Positions 19,028 through 27,383 of a DNA stretch of 64,000 nt are shown here, piece by piece. The DNA lies in the NCBI RefSeq assembly GCF_000423185.1, contig NZ_AUHM01000006.1, forward strand, positions 186,001 to 250,000, written 5' to 3'. A model generated the notes under the pieces. The model was given only the letters and a program-made list of their open reading frames with translations, was not told where the DNA came from and searched no databases. The stretch comes from Inquilinus limosus DSM 16000. GTDB lineage: Bacteria > Pseudomonadota > Alphaproteobacteria > DSM-16000 > Inquilinaceae. The position numbers and the translations under genes were made by a program. Every line of letters begins with the position of its first letter. Within the stretch, counting starts at the first letter, position 1.

Positions 19028-20179
19028 ATGACCATCGACGATACGACCACTGGCGACCTGACCCGCCCGATCGACCTGACCCGCCCGCGCCGCATCGAGT
19101 TCGGGTCGGGCGCCGCCCCGGCCGCGGGGCGCTGGATCCGGGAGAGCGGCTTCACCCGCGTGCTGGTGGTGGCGGACGCCTTCAACGCCGCGCGGGTGGA
19201 GCTGCTGGGCCTCGCCGGCGCCGTGACCGTGTTCGCCGAGATCAAGCCGGAGCCGGACATCCCCAACCTGGAGGCGCTTCTGGCCGTCGCCGAGGCGGCG
19301 GAGGCCCAGGTGGTGGTGGGGTTCGGCGGCGGCAGCGCCATGGATCTGGCCAAGCTGGCCGCGGTCCTGCCCGGCAGCGGCCAGCCCCTCGCCGATGTCG
19401 TCGGGGTCGAGAAGGTGGCCGGCAAGCGGGCGGCCCTGGTCCAGGTGCCGACCACCGCGGGCACCGGCAGCGAGGCGGGGACCCGCGCCCTGGTCACCGA
19501 CCCGGCGACGCGCAGCAAGCTGGCGGTGCAGAGCCTGCACATGCTGGCCGACCTCGCGGTGATCGACCCGGATCTGACGATCAGCGTCCCGCCCGCGGTT
19601 ACCGCCGCCACCGGCGTCGACGCCCTGGCCCATTGCGTCGAGGCCTACACCAATCGCAAGGCGCATCCGGCGATCGACCTCTACGCCCTCGAAGGTGCCC
19701 GGCTGGTCGGCCGCTGGCTGCCGCGGGCGATCGCGGATGGCGGCGACCGCGCGGCGCGCGCCGGCCTGGCCCTGGCCTCGTTCTACGGCGGCCTCTGCCT
19801 CGGCCCGGTCAACACCGCCGGCGGCCATGCGGTCGCCTATCCGCTGGGCACCCGCCACCATGTGGCGCATGGCGCGGCCAACGCCCTGATCTTCCCGCAT
19901 GTGCTGGCCTTCAACGCCCCGGCGGTGCCGGAGCGGACCGCCGCCGTGCTGGCCGCGCTGGGGCTGCCGGCCGCGACCGATCCCGGCGCGGTGTTCGACG
20001 CCGCCCATCGCTGGTGCGCCGGTCTCGGCTGTGAAATGCGGCTGTCGGCCTATGGCGTGCCGCAGGACGACCTGCCGCGCATGGCGGAGGAGGCGCATGC
20101 GATCCGCCGGCTGCTCGACAACAATCCGCGCGACCTGACGCGCGACGACATCCTGGCGATCTATCGCGCGGCCTACTGA
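19028..20179 (+). CDS. Iron-containing alcohol dehydrogenase
   Basis: Group III alcohol dehydrogenase of 383 aa. The nucleotide motif GGGSAMD is at 100-106. Probable iron ligands are D198 and H202 (GVDALAHC), H267 and H281 (NTAGGHAVAYPLG, HHVAHG), with spacing close to lactaldehyde reductase FucO. It lies 11 bases after pdxA2 in the same operon. It may oxidise a polyol or reduce an aldehyde arising in acid-sugar breakdown; the substrate is not known. The N-terminus carries a short duplicated DLTRP segment, and the extra 20 residues there are unusual for the family. Confidence 0.88.
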   Translation: MTIDDTTTGDLTRPIDLTRPRRIEFGSGAAPAAGRWIRESGFTRVLVVADAFNAARVELLGLAGAVTVFAEIKPEPDIPNLEALLAVAEAAEAQVVVGFGGGSAMDLAKLAAVLPGSGQPLADVVGVEKVAGKRAALVQVPTTAGTGSEAGTRALVTDPATRSKLAVQSLHMLADLAVIDPDLTISVPPAVTAATGVDALAHCVEAYTNRKAHPAIDLYALEGARLVGRWLPRAIADGGDRAARAGLALASFYGGLCLGPVNTAGGHAVAYPLGTRHHVAHGAANALIFPHVLAFNAPAVPERTAAVLAALGLPAATDPGAVFDAAHRWCAGLGCEMRLSAYGVPQDDLPRMAEEAHAIRRLLDNNPRDLTRDDILAIYRAAY

Positions 20180-20206
20180 GCCGGGCGCGCCAGACACGGA
20201 GGAAAC

Positions 20207-21091
20207 ATGATCACCGGTCCTTTCGTCGCCATCGTCACCCCGTTCGACCGGGACGAGGCCCTCGATCTCGCGGCGCTGCGCCGCCAGGTCGACCGCCAGG
20301 CCGCGGCCGGCAACGGCGTGTTCTGCGCCGGCACCAATGGCGAGTTCTATGCGCTGTCCTTCGAGGAGAAGGTGCGGCTGGCCGAGACCTGCGTCGAAGC
20401 AGCGGCCGGCCGGGTGCCGGTGCTGGCCCATATCGGCGAGATCGCCACCGGCCAGACCATCGCCCTCGGCCGGCGGGTCGAGCGGCTGGGCGTCAAGGCG
20501 GTCTCGGCGATCACGCCGTCCTTCATCGCCTGCTCGCAGGCGGAGCTGACCGACCATTACCGGCGCGTGGCCGATGCGCTGTCGGTGCCGCTCTACCTCT
20601 ACAACATCCCGGCGCGCACCGGGAACACGCTGGAGCCGGACACCGTCCGGGCGCTGGCCGAGCATCCCAACATCATCGGCATCAAGGACAGCGCCGGGTC
20701 GCAAGAGAGCCTCGACGCCTTCCTGGCGATCGCCCGCGACCGGTCGGATTTCGACGTGCTGGTCGGGCCCGACTCCCTGGTGCTGCACGGGCTGCGCCAC
20801 GGCGCGGCCGGCTGCATCTCCGGCCTCGGCAATGTCTGCCCGGTGACCCTCAACGGCATTCACGCCGCCTTCGTCCGTGGCGACCTGGTGGCGGCCGAGG
20901 CCCACCAGGCCCGGTTCAGCGCCCTGCGCAAGGATCTGTATGCGCTGGGCTTCCCGCCGGCGATGGTCAAGCGCGCGCTGTGCCACGCGATGCCGGAGGT
21001 CGGCCGCAGCCGCGGCCCCGTGCTGATCGGAGAGGAGGCCGATCGCCGGATCGCCGAGATCTCCAGGGCCTATGTCGAGGCCGCGGGCTAG
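20207..21091 (+). CDS. Dihydrodipicolinate synthase/N-acetylneuraminate lyase family protein
   Basis: Class I aldolase or lyase with a TIM barrel, 294 aa. The GTNGE motif is at 42-46, the catalytic Tyr132 in LYNIPARTG and the Schiff-base Lys160 in GIKDSAG, all at DapA-like positions. In a catabolic operon such proteins usually cleave or dehydrate 2-keto-3-deoxy sugar acids rather than make dihydrodipicolinate. It follows the iron alcohol dehydrogenase with a GGAGG ribosome site and precedes an MFS transporter. Confidence 0.88.
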   Translation: MITGPFVAIVTPFDRDEALDLAALRRQVDRQAAAGNGVFCAGTNGEFYALSFEEKVRLAETCVEAAAGRVPVLAHIGEIATGQTIALGRRVERLGVKAVSAITPSFIACSQAELTDHYRRVADALSVPLYLYNIPARTGNTLEPDTVRALAEHPNIIGIKDSAGSQESLDAFLAIARDRSDFDVLVGPDSLVLHGLRHGAAGCISGLGNVCPVTLNGIHAAFVRGDLVAAEAHQARFSALRKDLYALGFPPAMVKRALCHAMPEVGRSRGPVLIGEEADRRIAEISRAYVEAAG

Positions 21092-21127
21092 CCGGCGGCG
21101 TCCCCATCGACGAGAGAAGGCTGGGAC

Positions 21128-22456
21128 ATGACTGAGAGCGCGACCCGGGACGGCGGCGCGGCGATCGCGGCCGTGCGCGGCAGGACCAAGGTGCGGTGGA
21201 TCGTGGCCGGGCTGATGTGGCTCGCCATCGCCATCAACTACATCGACCGCACGGTGCTGGCGGCGGCTGCGCCGCATCTGACGCGGGACCTCGCCATCCC
21301 GCCCGAGATGATGGGCATCATCATGTCGGCGTTCTTCTGGTCCTACGCGCTGCTGCAGATCCCGGCGGGATGGTTCGCCGACCGGTTCGGCCAGAAGATC
21401 GGGCTGGGGGCGGCGGTCGCCTGGTGGTCGCTGGCGACCTCCGCCAGCGGCCTCGCCACCGGCTTCACTTCTCTCCTGGGGCTGCGCGTGGCGCTCGGCG
21501 CCGGCGAGGCGGGGGCCTATCCGGCCAATGCCGGCATCGCCGCGAAATGGTTCCCGGACAGGGAGCGGGCGACGATCTCCGCCCTGTTCGACAGCGCCTC
21601 GAAATTCGGCGGCGCCGTGGCGATGCCGCTGATCGCCTGGATGATCTCGATCCTCGACTGGCGGCTGACCTTCGTTGTCATCGGTGCCGTCGGCCTGGTC
21701 TGGACTGCCGCCTGGTGGTGGTTCTTCGCCGAGACACCGGAGACCCATGGGCGCGTCAACGCGGCGGAGCTGCGGCACATCCGCGACGGCCAGGCCCGGC
21801 GCCACGGCACCGATAAGACGATCCCGATGCGCTGGTACCAGCTGCTGCGCTACCGGAACATCTGGGCGATGTGCCTCGGCTTCTTCACCATCAACTACAT
21901 CTCCTACTTCTTCATCACCTGGCTGCCGACCTATCTGGTGAAGGAGCAGGGGATGGGCTTCCTGACCATGGGTCTGGTCGCCTCGCTGCCGCTGCTGGCG
22001 GGGCTGGTGTTCGAGATCCTGGCCGGCTGGCTGTCGGACCGCATCGTCCACAGCGGGCGCCTGTCGCTCACCGCCACCCGCAAGCTGTTCCTGATCGGCG
22101 GGCTGATGATGGCGCTGTGCATCGGCCCGGCGCCGTTCTCCACCTCCGTGACCGTCACCGTGCTGCTGCTGTGCATCGCCAAGGCCGGCACCACCGTCGC
22201 CGCCTCGCAGGTCTGGGCGCTGCCGGGCGACGTCTCGCCGCGCAACATGACCTCCACGGTCGCCGGGCTGCAGAACATGGTCTCGAATTTCGGCGGCATC
22301 GTCGGGCCGATCGTGACCGGCTTCATCGTCGCCGCCACCGGCTCCTTCAACGCCGCCCTCGTGTTCTCCGCCGCGATCGGCGTGCTGGGGATCCTCAACT
22401 ACGCCTTCCTCCTCACCAAGGTGGAACCGATCCGCGACGCGGGAGAGAACGCATGA
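21128..22456 (+). CDS. MFS transporter, anion:cation symporter (ACS) type
   Basis: Membrane carrier of 442 aa with about 12 hydrophobic spans. The first span ends in AINYIDRTVL and the loop motif GWFADRFGQKIG follows. Both are typical of the hexuronate/glucarate/tartrate family that moves sugar acids with protons. It is the fifth gene of the operon, consistent with import of the acid sugar phosphorylated by the kinase. Its stop overlaps the next start by ATGA. Confidence 0.9.
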   Translation: MTESATRDGGAAIAAVRGRTKVRWIVAGLMWLAIAINYIDRTVLAAAAPHLTRDLAIPPEMMGIIMSAFFWSYALLQIPAGWFADRFGQKIGLGAAVAWWSLATSASGLATGFTSLLGLRVALGAGEAGAYPANAGIAAKWFPDRERATISALFDSASKFGGAVAMPLIAWMISILDWRLTFVVIGAVGLVWTAAWWWFFAETPETHGRVNAAELRHIRDGQARRHGTDKTIPMRWYQLLRYRNIWAMCLGFFTINYISYFFITWLPTYLVKEQGMGFLTMGLVASLPLLAGLVFEILAGWLSDRIVHSGRLSLTATRKLFLIGGLMMALCIGPAPFSTSVTVTVLLLCIAKAGTTVAASQVWALPGDVSPRNMTSTVAGLQNMVSNFGGIVGPIVTGFIVAATGSFNAALVFSAAIGVLGILNYAFLLTKVEPIRDAGENA

Positions 22457-23430
22457 CGCTCACGGTGGTCAGCCTGGGCGGGCCGGTGGCGCCGGAGGCG
22501 GAGGCGCTGCTGCGCGCGGCCGGCGTCAACTCCATCGCCACGGAGCCATATCCGGGGAGGGAGCGGATGATCACGACCCTCGCCGAGCATCAGGCGGATG
22601 CCGTGATCGTCCGCCTGGTCGACCGGATCGACGAGGCGGTGCTGCGCGCGTCGCCCAGGCTCAGGGTGGTGGCCAAGCACGGCGCCGGAACCAACGACAT
22701 CGACGTGGCGGCCGCCGGGCGCCTCGGCCTGCCGGTCCTCGCCGCGACCGGATGCAACGCCCATTCGGTCGCCGAGCACGCGCTGGCGCTGATGCTGGCC
22801 CTGATCAAGGACCTCCGGCGGCAGGACGCCTTCGTCCGCGGCGGCGGCTGGGAGAAGAAGGCCTATCAGGGGCACGAGCTGCGAGGCCGCAGGCTCGGGC
22901 TGGTGGGGATCGGGCTGATCGCCCAGGCCCTCGCCCGGATGGCCGATGCCGTCGGCATGCAGGTCACGGCCTATGACCCCTTCGCCCCGGACGAAGCCTT
23001 CGGCGCCAAGGTCGGGCGCGCGGCCGATCTCGACACGCTGCTGCGCGAGAGCGACGTGGTCAGCCTGCATTGTCCCCTGACCGACCGGACCCGGGGCCTG
23101 ATCGGGGCGCGGGAGCTGGGGCTGATGAAGCCCACCGCGCTTCTGATCAACACCGCCCGAGGCGAGGTGGTCGACGTATCCGCCCTGGTGCAGGCGCTGC
23201 AGGCCGGCGCCATTGCCGGCGCGGGGCTGGACACCTTCGCGCCCGAGCCGCCCGCCGCGGACAATCCGCTGTGGCGGCTCGACACCGTGATCGTCTCTCC
23301 GCATGTCGGCGGGGTGACCGAGGAGGCGCGTCGGGAGGTCTCGCTGCAGACGGTGCGGAACGTCCTCGCGGTGCTGCGGAACGAGGATGTCCATCCACGC
23401 TACGTCGTCCGCGTTCAGGACGGGCAGTGA
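22453..23430 (+). CDS. D-isomer-specific 2-hydroxyacid dehydrogenase
   Basis: NAD(P)-dependent dehydrogenase of 325 aa. The catalytic triad is R236 (NTARGE), E265 (APEPP) and H284 (SPHVGG). The Rossmann motif reads GIGLIA at 152-157, with alanine in place of the third glycine. It is the last gene of the acid-sugar operon, coupled by ATGA to the MFS gene. It could reduce or oxidise a 2-keto/2-hydroxy acid such as a tetronate or a glyoxylate product; the substrate is open. Confidence 0.9.
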   Translation: MTLTVVSLGGPVAPEAEALLRAAGVNSIATEPYPGRERMITTLAEHQADAVIVRLVDRIDEAVLRASPRLRVVAKHGAGTNDIDVAAAGRLGLPVLAATGCNAHSVAEHALALMLALIKDLRRQDAFVRGGGWEKKAYQGHELRGRRLGLVGIGLIAQALARMADAVGMQVTAYDPFAPDEAFGAKVGRAADLDTLLRESDVVSLHCPLTDRTRGLIGARELGLMKPTALLINTARGEVVDVSALVQALQAGAIAGAGLDTFAPEPPAADNPLWRLDTVIVSPHVGGVTEEARREVSLQTVRNVLAVLRNEDVHPRYVVRVQDGQ

Positions 23431-23499
23431 CCGACACGGCTCGGATGACAGGGCTTCCGGCGGATCTCGAGCCGCCGGACCGGCCGCTCCTCTGCTCTC

Positions 23500-24282
23500 C
23501 TACGACATGATCAGACCGCCATCGACATTGATGGTCTGGCCGGTGATGTAGGCGGCGTCGTCGCTGGCCAGGAAGGCGACCAGGCCGGCCACGTCCTCGC
23601 CGGTGCCGGCGCGGCCCATCGGGATGCCGCGCACCCATTCCGCCATCAGCTCGCCCGGCTTGTAGTCGCCCAGCAGCTTGCCCCAGGCGGTGTCGTTGTA
23701 GGCCCACATGTCGGTGTCGATGATGCCGGGGCAGAAGGCGTTCACGGTGATGCCTTCCTTCGCCACCTCCTTGGCCAGGCTCTGGGTCACCCCGACCACG
23801 CCGAATTTCGAGGCGGCGTAGTGCGGCGTGAAGATGAAGCCCTGCCGCGCCTGGCCGGAGGCGGTGTTGATCAGCCGGCCGCCGCGGCCGTGCTTGCGGA
23901 TCCGGCGAATCGCCTCCTGGCAGCACAGGAACACGCCCTTGGTGTTGACCGCCAGCACCTTGTCCCATTCCGCCTCGGTCATGTCCTCGATCCGGGCGAT
24001 GGTGATGACGCCGGCATTCTGGATCGAGATGTCGACCGTGCCGAAGCGCCGCTCGGCCTCGTCATAGAGGGCCGCGACCTGGGCCGGGTCGGTGACGTCG
24101 GCGACAAAGGAGGCGGTGCGGCCCCCCTCCTGCGCGATCCGGGCCGCGGTCTCGGCCACGGCGGCCTCGTTGGCGGCCAGCAGCACGGACGCGCCCTCGG
24201 CGACGAAGCGGCGGGCGATGGCGGCGCCGATGCCGCGGCTGGCACCGGTGATGACGACGGTCTTGTCGGTGAAGCGGGGCAT
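23500..24282 (-). CDS. SDR family oxidoreductase
   Basis: Short-chain dehydrogenase of 260 aa. The cofactor motif TGASRGIG is at 12-19, NAG at 89-91, and the catalytic residues are S142, Y155 and K159 (YAASK). The TDMW segment after PGIID and the C-terminal GQTINVDGG are classical. It lies 31 bases downstream of the SorC-type regulator on the same strand, so the two are probably co-transcribed. In this context it likely interconverts a sugar alcohol and a ketose that feeds the kinase at 27384. Confidence 0.9.
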   Translation of the reverse strand: MPRFTDKTVVITGASRGIGAAIARRFVAEGASVLLAANEAAVAETAARIAQEGGRTASFVADVTDPAQVAALYDEAERRFGTVDISIQNAGVITIARIEDMTEAEWDKVLAVNTKGVFLCCQEAIRRIRKHGRGGRLINTASGQARQGFIFTPHYAASKFGVVGVTQSLAKEVAKEGITVNAFCPGIIDTDMWAYNDTAWGKLLGDYKPGELMAEWVRGIPMGRAGTGEDVAGLVAFLASDDAAYITGQTINVDGGLIMS

Positions 24283-24313
24283 GGGCTCTCTCCCGGAACT
24301 CTCTTGGTTGGGG

Positions 24314-25288
24314 TCAGCGGGCGAAGTCGCTGTCGGACTGGGCCAGCAGCTTCTCCGCCGTGAAGCGGTCGGTGATCAGGATGTTGATGTGGCGGCCCAG
24401 AAGGGCGCCGCGGATCGCCGCCACCTTGCGGGCGCCGCCGGCGACGCCGACGATTCGGGGAACGGCGCGGATCTCGTCCAGCGACATCGAGATCACCCGC
24501 TCGTCCAGCGGGGTCTGGACCGGGGCGCCATAGGCGCCGAAGAAGCGCAGGCAGATGTCGCCGACGCCGCCGCTGCGGGCCACCGCCTCCAGCTCTTCGC
24601 CGGTGAAGACGTTGCCGCTGTTGGCCAGCATCTTCGACGGCTCGACCGCGCCGATGCCGACCAGCGCCAGGGTGATCCGCCGCCACTGCTCCATCGTCGC
24701 CCGCACATAGGGGTCGGCCAGCAGCGCCCGCTTGGCCGAGGCCGACCCGGCAACGCCGGGGGCGGGGAGGAGCTGGGGCTGCGACCCGGTCAGCTGGGCC
24801 AGGCGCGTGGTCAGGTGGGTGGCGTGGCCCTGAACGGCGGGGTTGCCCATGCCGCCCAGCATCTGCACCACCCGATCCGCCGCCACCCGCTTCAGCGGGT
24901 TGATGGCGTCGACCATGCGCAGCAGCGACGCGCTCCAGGACGAGATGCCGATCACTTCGCCCTGATCCAGCGTCGTCTCCAGGAAATGCGCCGCGGCGTC
25001 GCCGATGCCGGCCAGGATCGATTCCTCGCGGTCTTCGCCGCATTCGGCGACGATCGCCTCGGTCAGGCCGAAGCGCTCGCGCAACCCTGTCTCCAGATCG
25101 ACATAAGTGCCGCGCGGGGCATTGATGGTGATGCGGACGATCGATTCCTCCTCGGCCCGCTTCAGCAGGCGCGAGATCGTCGCCTGCGAGATGTGCAGCC
25201 GCTGCGAGATGTCGGACTGCTTCAACCGGTCGACGTAATACATCTGCGCCACCCGGGTGATCAGGCGAAGCTCGTTGATGCGGCTCAT
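24314..25288 (-). CDS. SorC/DeoR-family sugar-binding transcriptional regulator
   Basis: Regulator of 324 aa. The N-terminal helix-turn-helix (about 15-48) contains LKQSDISQRLHISQATISRLLKRA. The rest is the SorC sugar-phosphate-binding domain, with VIGISSWSAS, VGVAGGARKVAAIRGAL and HINILITDRFTAEKLL. It is divergent from the transketolase/kinase/importer operon. A perfect palindrome at 25525-25538 in front of that operon is the likely operator. The family typically responds to a phosphorylated pathway sugar. Confidence 0.92.
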   Translation of the reverse strand: MSRINELRLITRVAQMYYVDRLKQSDISQRLHISQATISRLLKRAEEESIVRITINAPRGTYVDLETGLRERFGLTEAIVAECGEDREESILAGIGDAAAHFLETTLDQGEVIGISSWSASLLRMVDAINPLKRVAADRVVQMLGGMGNPAVQGHATHLTTRLAQLTGSQPQLLPAPGVAGSASAKRALLADPYVRATMEQWRRITLALVGIGAVEPSKMLANSGNVFTGEELEAVARSGGVGDICLRFFGAYGAPVQTPLDERVISMSLDEIRAVPRIVGVAGGARKVAAIRGALLGRHINILITDRFTAEKLLAQSDSDFAR

Positions 25289-25551
25289 CGGCAGGCGGCC
25301 TCGATCGTCGGTTGCCGGTTCGGCTGGTTGGAAAATTTATGCATCACGGCCTGATTATTCAGACGCAGGCTGGCATCCGGTCAAGCGGAAGCTGCACATC
25401 CAAGTCAGCCGCGTCCACGAATTTTCTCCTAATCCTGAATGCTTATCATTCTTTGGGCGGAGCGTCAGGCCGAGCGGCTTGACGCGGTTTCGACTCGTCG
25501 ATAGCATGAATTTAAATCTGAGTATGAATAATTATTCAAACCGGAGGAGCG
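25289..25551. promoter_or_regulatory. Divergent control region with SorC-type operator
   Basis: AT-rich for this genome. It holds the perfect 14-bp palindrome TGAATAATTATTCA at 25525-25538, just before the ribosome site (GGAGGA, 25543-25548) of the transketolase gene. A related half-site TGATTATTCA is at 25352-25361, close to the SorC gene. The pair, about 170 bp apart, fits looping by a tetrameric SorC regulator. Confidence 0.6.
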
Positions 25552-26433
25552 GTGCTCGACCCCAAGCCCCCATTCGTCCTCGACACGGTCCCCGACGTGG
25601 CGCGCATCGCCGTGACGGACGGGGCCGAGCGGGCGCGCCTCCTGGCCGGGGCGGCGGCGGAGATCCGCGCCTCCGTACTGCGCATGATCGGGCAGGCCGG
25701 CCTCGGCCATGTCGGCGGCGACCTGTCGGTGACCGACATCCTGGCGACGCTGTTCTTCGGCGTGCTCGACCTCGATCCCGCTAACCCAACGCGGCCCGAC
25801 CGCGACCGCTTCATCCTCAGCAAGGGCCACTGCGCCGCGGCGCTCTACAGCACGCTGGCGCTGCGCGGCTTCATCCCGCAGGCCCAGCTCGGCAGCTTCA
25901 TGGCGCCGCTCTCCGCCCTGAACGGCCATCCGAACCGGCGCAAGGTGCCGGGGGTCGAGGCCAACACCGGCCCGCTCGGCCACGGCCTGCCGATCGGCGT
26001 CGGCTGTGCCGTCGCGGCGCGGCTGGCCGGCGCGTCCTGGCGCACCTTCGTCGTGCTCGGCGATGGCGAGCTGCAGGAGGGCAGCAACTGGGAGGCCGCG
26101 ATGTCCGCCGGCCATCGCGGGCTCGACAACCTGACGGCGATCGTCGACCGCAACCGGCTGCAGCAGGGTGCCCGCACCGAGGACACCAACCGGCTGGAGC
26201 CGCTGGCCGACAAGTGGCGCGCCTTCGGCTGGGAGGCGATCGAACTGGACGGCCACGATCACGCCGCGCTGTGGGCCGCCTTCACCGCCGCGCCGGCCGG
26301 CAGGCCGCGCTGCGTCATCGCCCGCACGCTGAAGGGGAAGGGCGTGTCCTTCATGGAAGACCGCGTGGAGTGGCACCACAAGGTGCCGTCGCCGGCGCAG
26401 ATCGAGCAGGCCCTGGCGGAGGTCGCACGATGA
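25552..26433 (+). CDS. Transketolase, N-terminal (TPP-binding) subunit
   Basis: The TPP half of a split transketolase, 293 aa. The thiamine-binding region has GHVGGDLS, GHG at 143-145 and GDGELQEGSNW at 170-180. The GTG start follows GGAGGA closely. The stop overlaps the C-terminal subunit by ATGA. Split transketolases paired with an FGGY kinase occur in ketose pathways such as D-apulose 4-phosphate transketolase (AptA/AptB); here the exact sugar is an inference. A housekeeping transketolase would normally be a single long chain. Confidence 0.9.
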   Translation: MLDPKPPFVLDTVPDVARIAVTDGAERARLLAGAAAEIRASVLRMIGQAGLGHVGGDLSVTDILATLFFGVLDLDPANPTRPDRDRFILSKGHCAAALYSTLALRGFIPQAQLGSFMAPLSALNGHPNRRKVPGVEANTGPLGHGLPIGVGCAVAARLAGASWRTFVVLGDGELQEGSNWEAAMSAGHRGLDNLTAIVDRNRLQQGARTEDTNRLEPLADKWRAFGWEAIELDGHDHAALWAAFTAAPAGRPRCVIARTLKGKGVSFMEDRVEWHHKVPSPAQIEQALAEVAR

Positions 26434-27380
26434 GCGCCGATGTCGCCGCCAAGGCCGGCACCTTCGACTGCCGCAAGGCCTTCGCCGAGACGCTGACTGA
26501 GCTGGCCCGGACCGACCGGCGCATCGTCGCCGTGTGCAACGACTCCGTCGGCTCCAGCAATCTGACGGCCTTCGCGGCCGAGTTCCCCGACCGGCTGGTC
26601 AATGTCGGCATCGCCGAGCAGGCCATGGTCGGCGTCGCCGCCGGCCTGGCCAATGGCGGCTTCATCCCCTTCGTCTGCGCCGCCTCGCCCTTCCTGACCG
26701 GCCGGGCGCTGGAACAGATCAAGGCCGACGCGGCCTACAGCCAGTATCCGATGGTGCTGTGCGGCATGAGCCCGGGCATGGCCTATGGCGAGCTGGGGCC
26801 GACCCACCATTCGATCGAGGACCTGGCCTGGACCCGGGCGATCCCGGAGCTGACCGTGATGGTGCCGGCCGATCCGTCCCAGACCCGCGCGGCGGTGCGC
26901 TGGGCCGCGGGCGCCGGACGCCCGGTGTTCCTGCGCATCGGCCGCTTCCCGGTGCCGGAGGTGACGCCGCCCGGCGCCGAGTTCGGCGCGGGCGCGACCC
27001 AGCAGCTGCGCGCCGGCGGCGACGTCACGCTGGTGGCGACCGGGACCATGGTGTCGCGGGCGCTGGAAGCCGCGGAGCTTCTGGCCGGCGAGGGGGTTGA
27101 GGCCCGTGTGCTGAACGTCGCCACCCTCAAGCCGCTCGACCCCGAGCCGCTGCTGCGCGCCGCGACCGAGACCGGCCGCATCGTCACCGTCGAGGAGGCG
27201 GTGGTGCAGGGCGGTCTGGGCGGCGCCGTGGCCGAGATCGTGTCGCAGGCGCATCCGGTGCCGATGCGCATCCTCGGCGTCACCGGCTTCGCACCCACCG
27301 GCAGCGCCGCCTTCCTCCTGGACCATTTCGGGCTGAACCCGGCCGGCATCGCCGCCGCCGCCCGCGAACTGGTGGGCTGA
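26430..27380 (+). CDS. Transketolase, C-terminal subunit
   Basis: The pyrimidine-binding and C-terminal half, 316 aa. The catalytic glutamate E63 is in NVGIAEQAMVG. Later landmarks are GPTHHSIEDLA, VFLRIGR, and a C-terminal domain with LNVATLKPLDPE and TVEEAVVQGGLG. The ATG overlaps the stop of the N-terminal subunit, which ensures equal production. The active site forms at the interface of the two chains. Confidence 0.92.
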   Translation: MSADVAAKAGTFDCRKAFAETLTELARTDRRIVAVCNDSVGSSNLTAFAAEFPDRLVNVGIAEQAMVGVAAGLANGGFIPFVCAASPFLTGRALEQIKADAAYSQYPMVLCGMSPGMAYGELGPTHHSIEDLAWTRAIPELTVMVPADPSQTRAAVRWAAGAGRPVFLRIGRFPVPEVTPPGAEFGAGATQQLRAGGDVTLVATGTMVSRALEAAELLAGEGVEARVLNVATLKPLDPEPLLRAATETGRIVTVEEAVVQGGLGGAVAEIVSQAHPVPMRILGVTGFAPTGSAAFLLDHFGLNPAGIAAAARELVG

Positions 27381-27383
27381 CCC

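Noticed and set aside
14464-21091. Sialic acid catabolism (sialidase plus NanA-like lyase)
   Set aside because: No NanK, NanE, NagA or NagB, and the propeller protein lacks a secretion signal. The kinase and PdxA2 point to tetronate chemistry.
18782-22051. 1089-residue open frame on the minus strand
   Set aside because: It lies antisense to PdxA2, iron alcohol dehydrogenase, DapA-family and MFS genes, has no domain motif and low-complexity Arg/Gly/Asp/His content. It is an effect of high GC.
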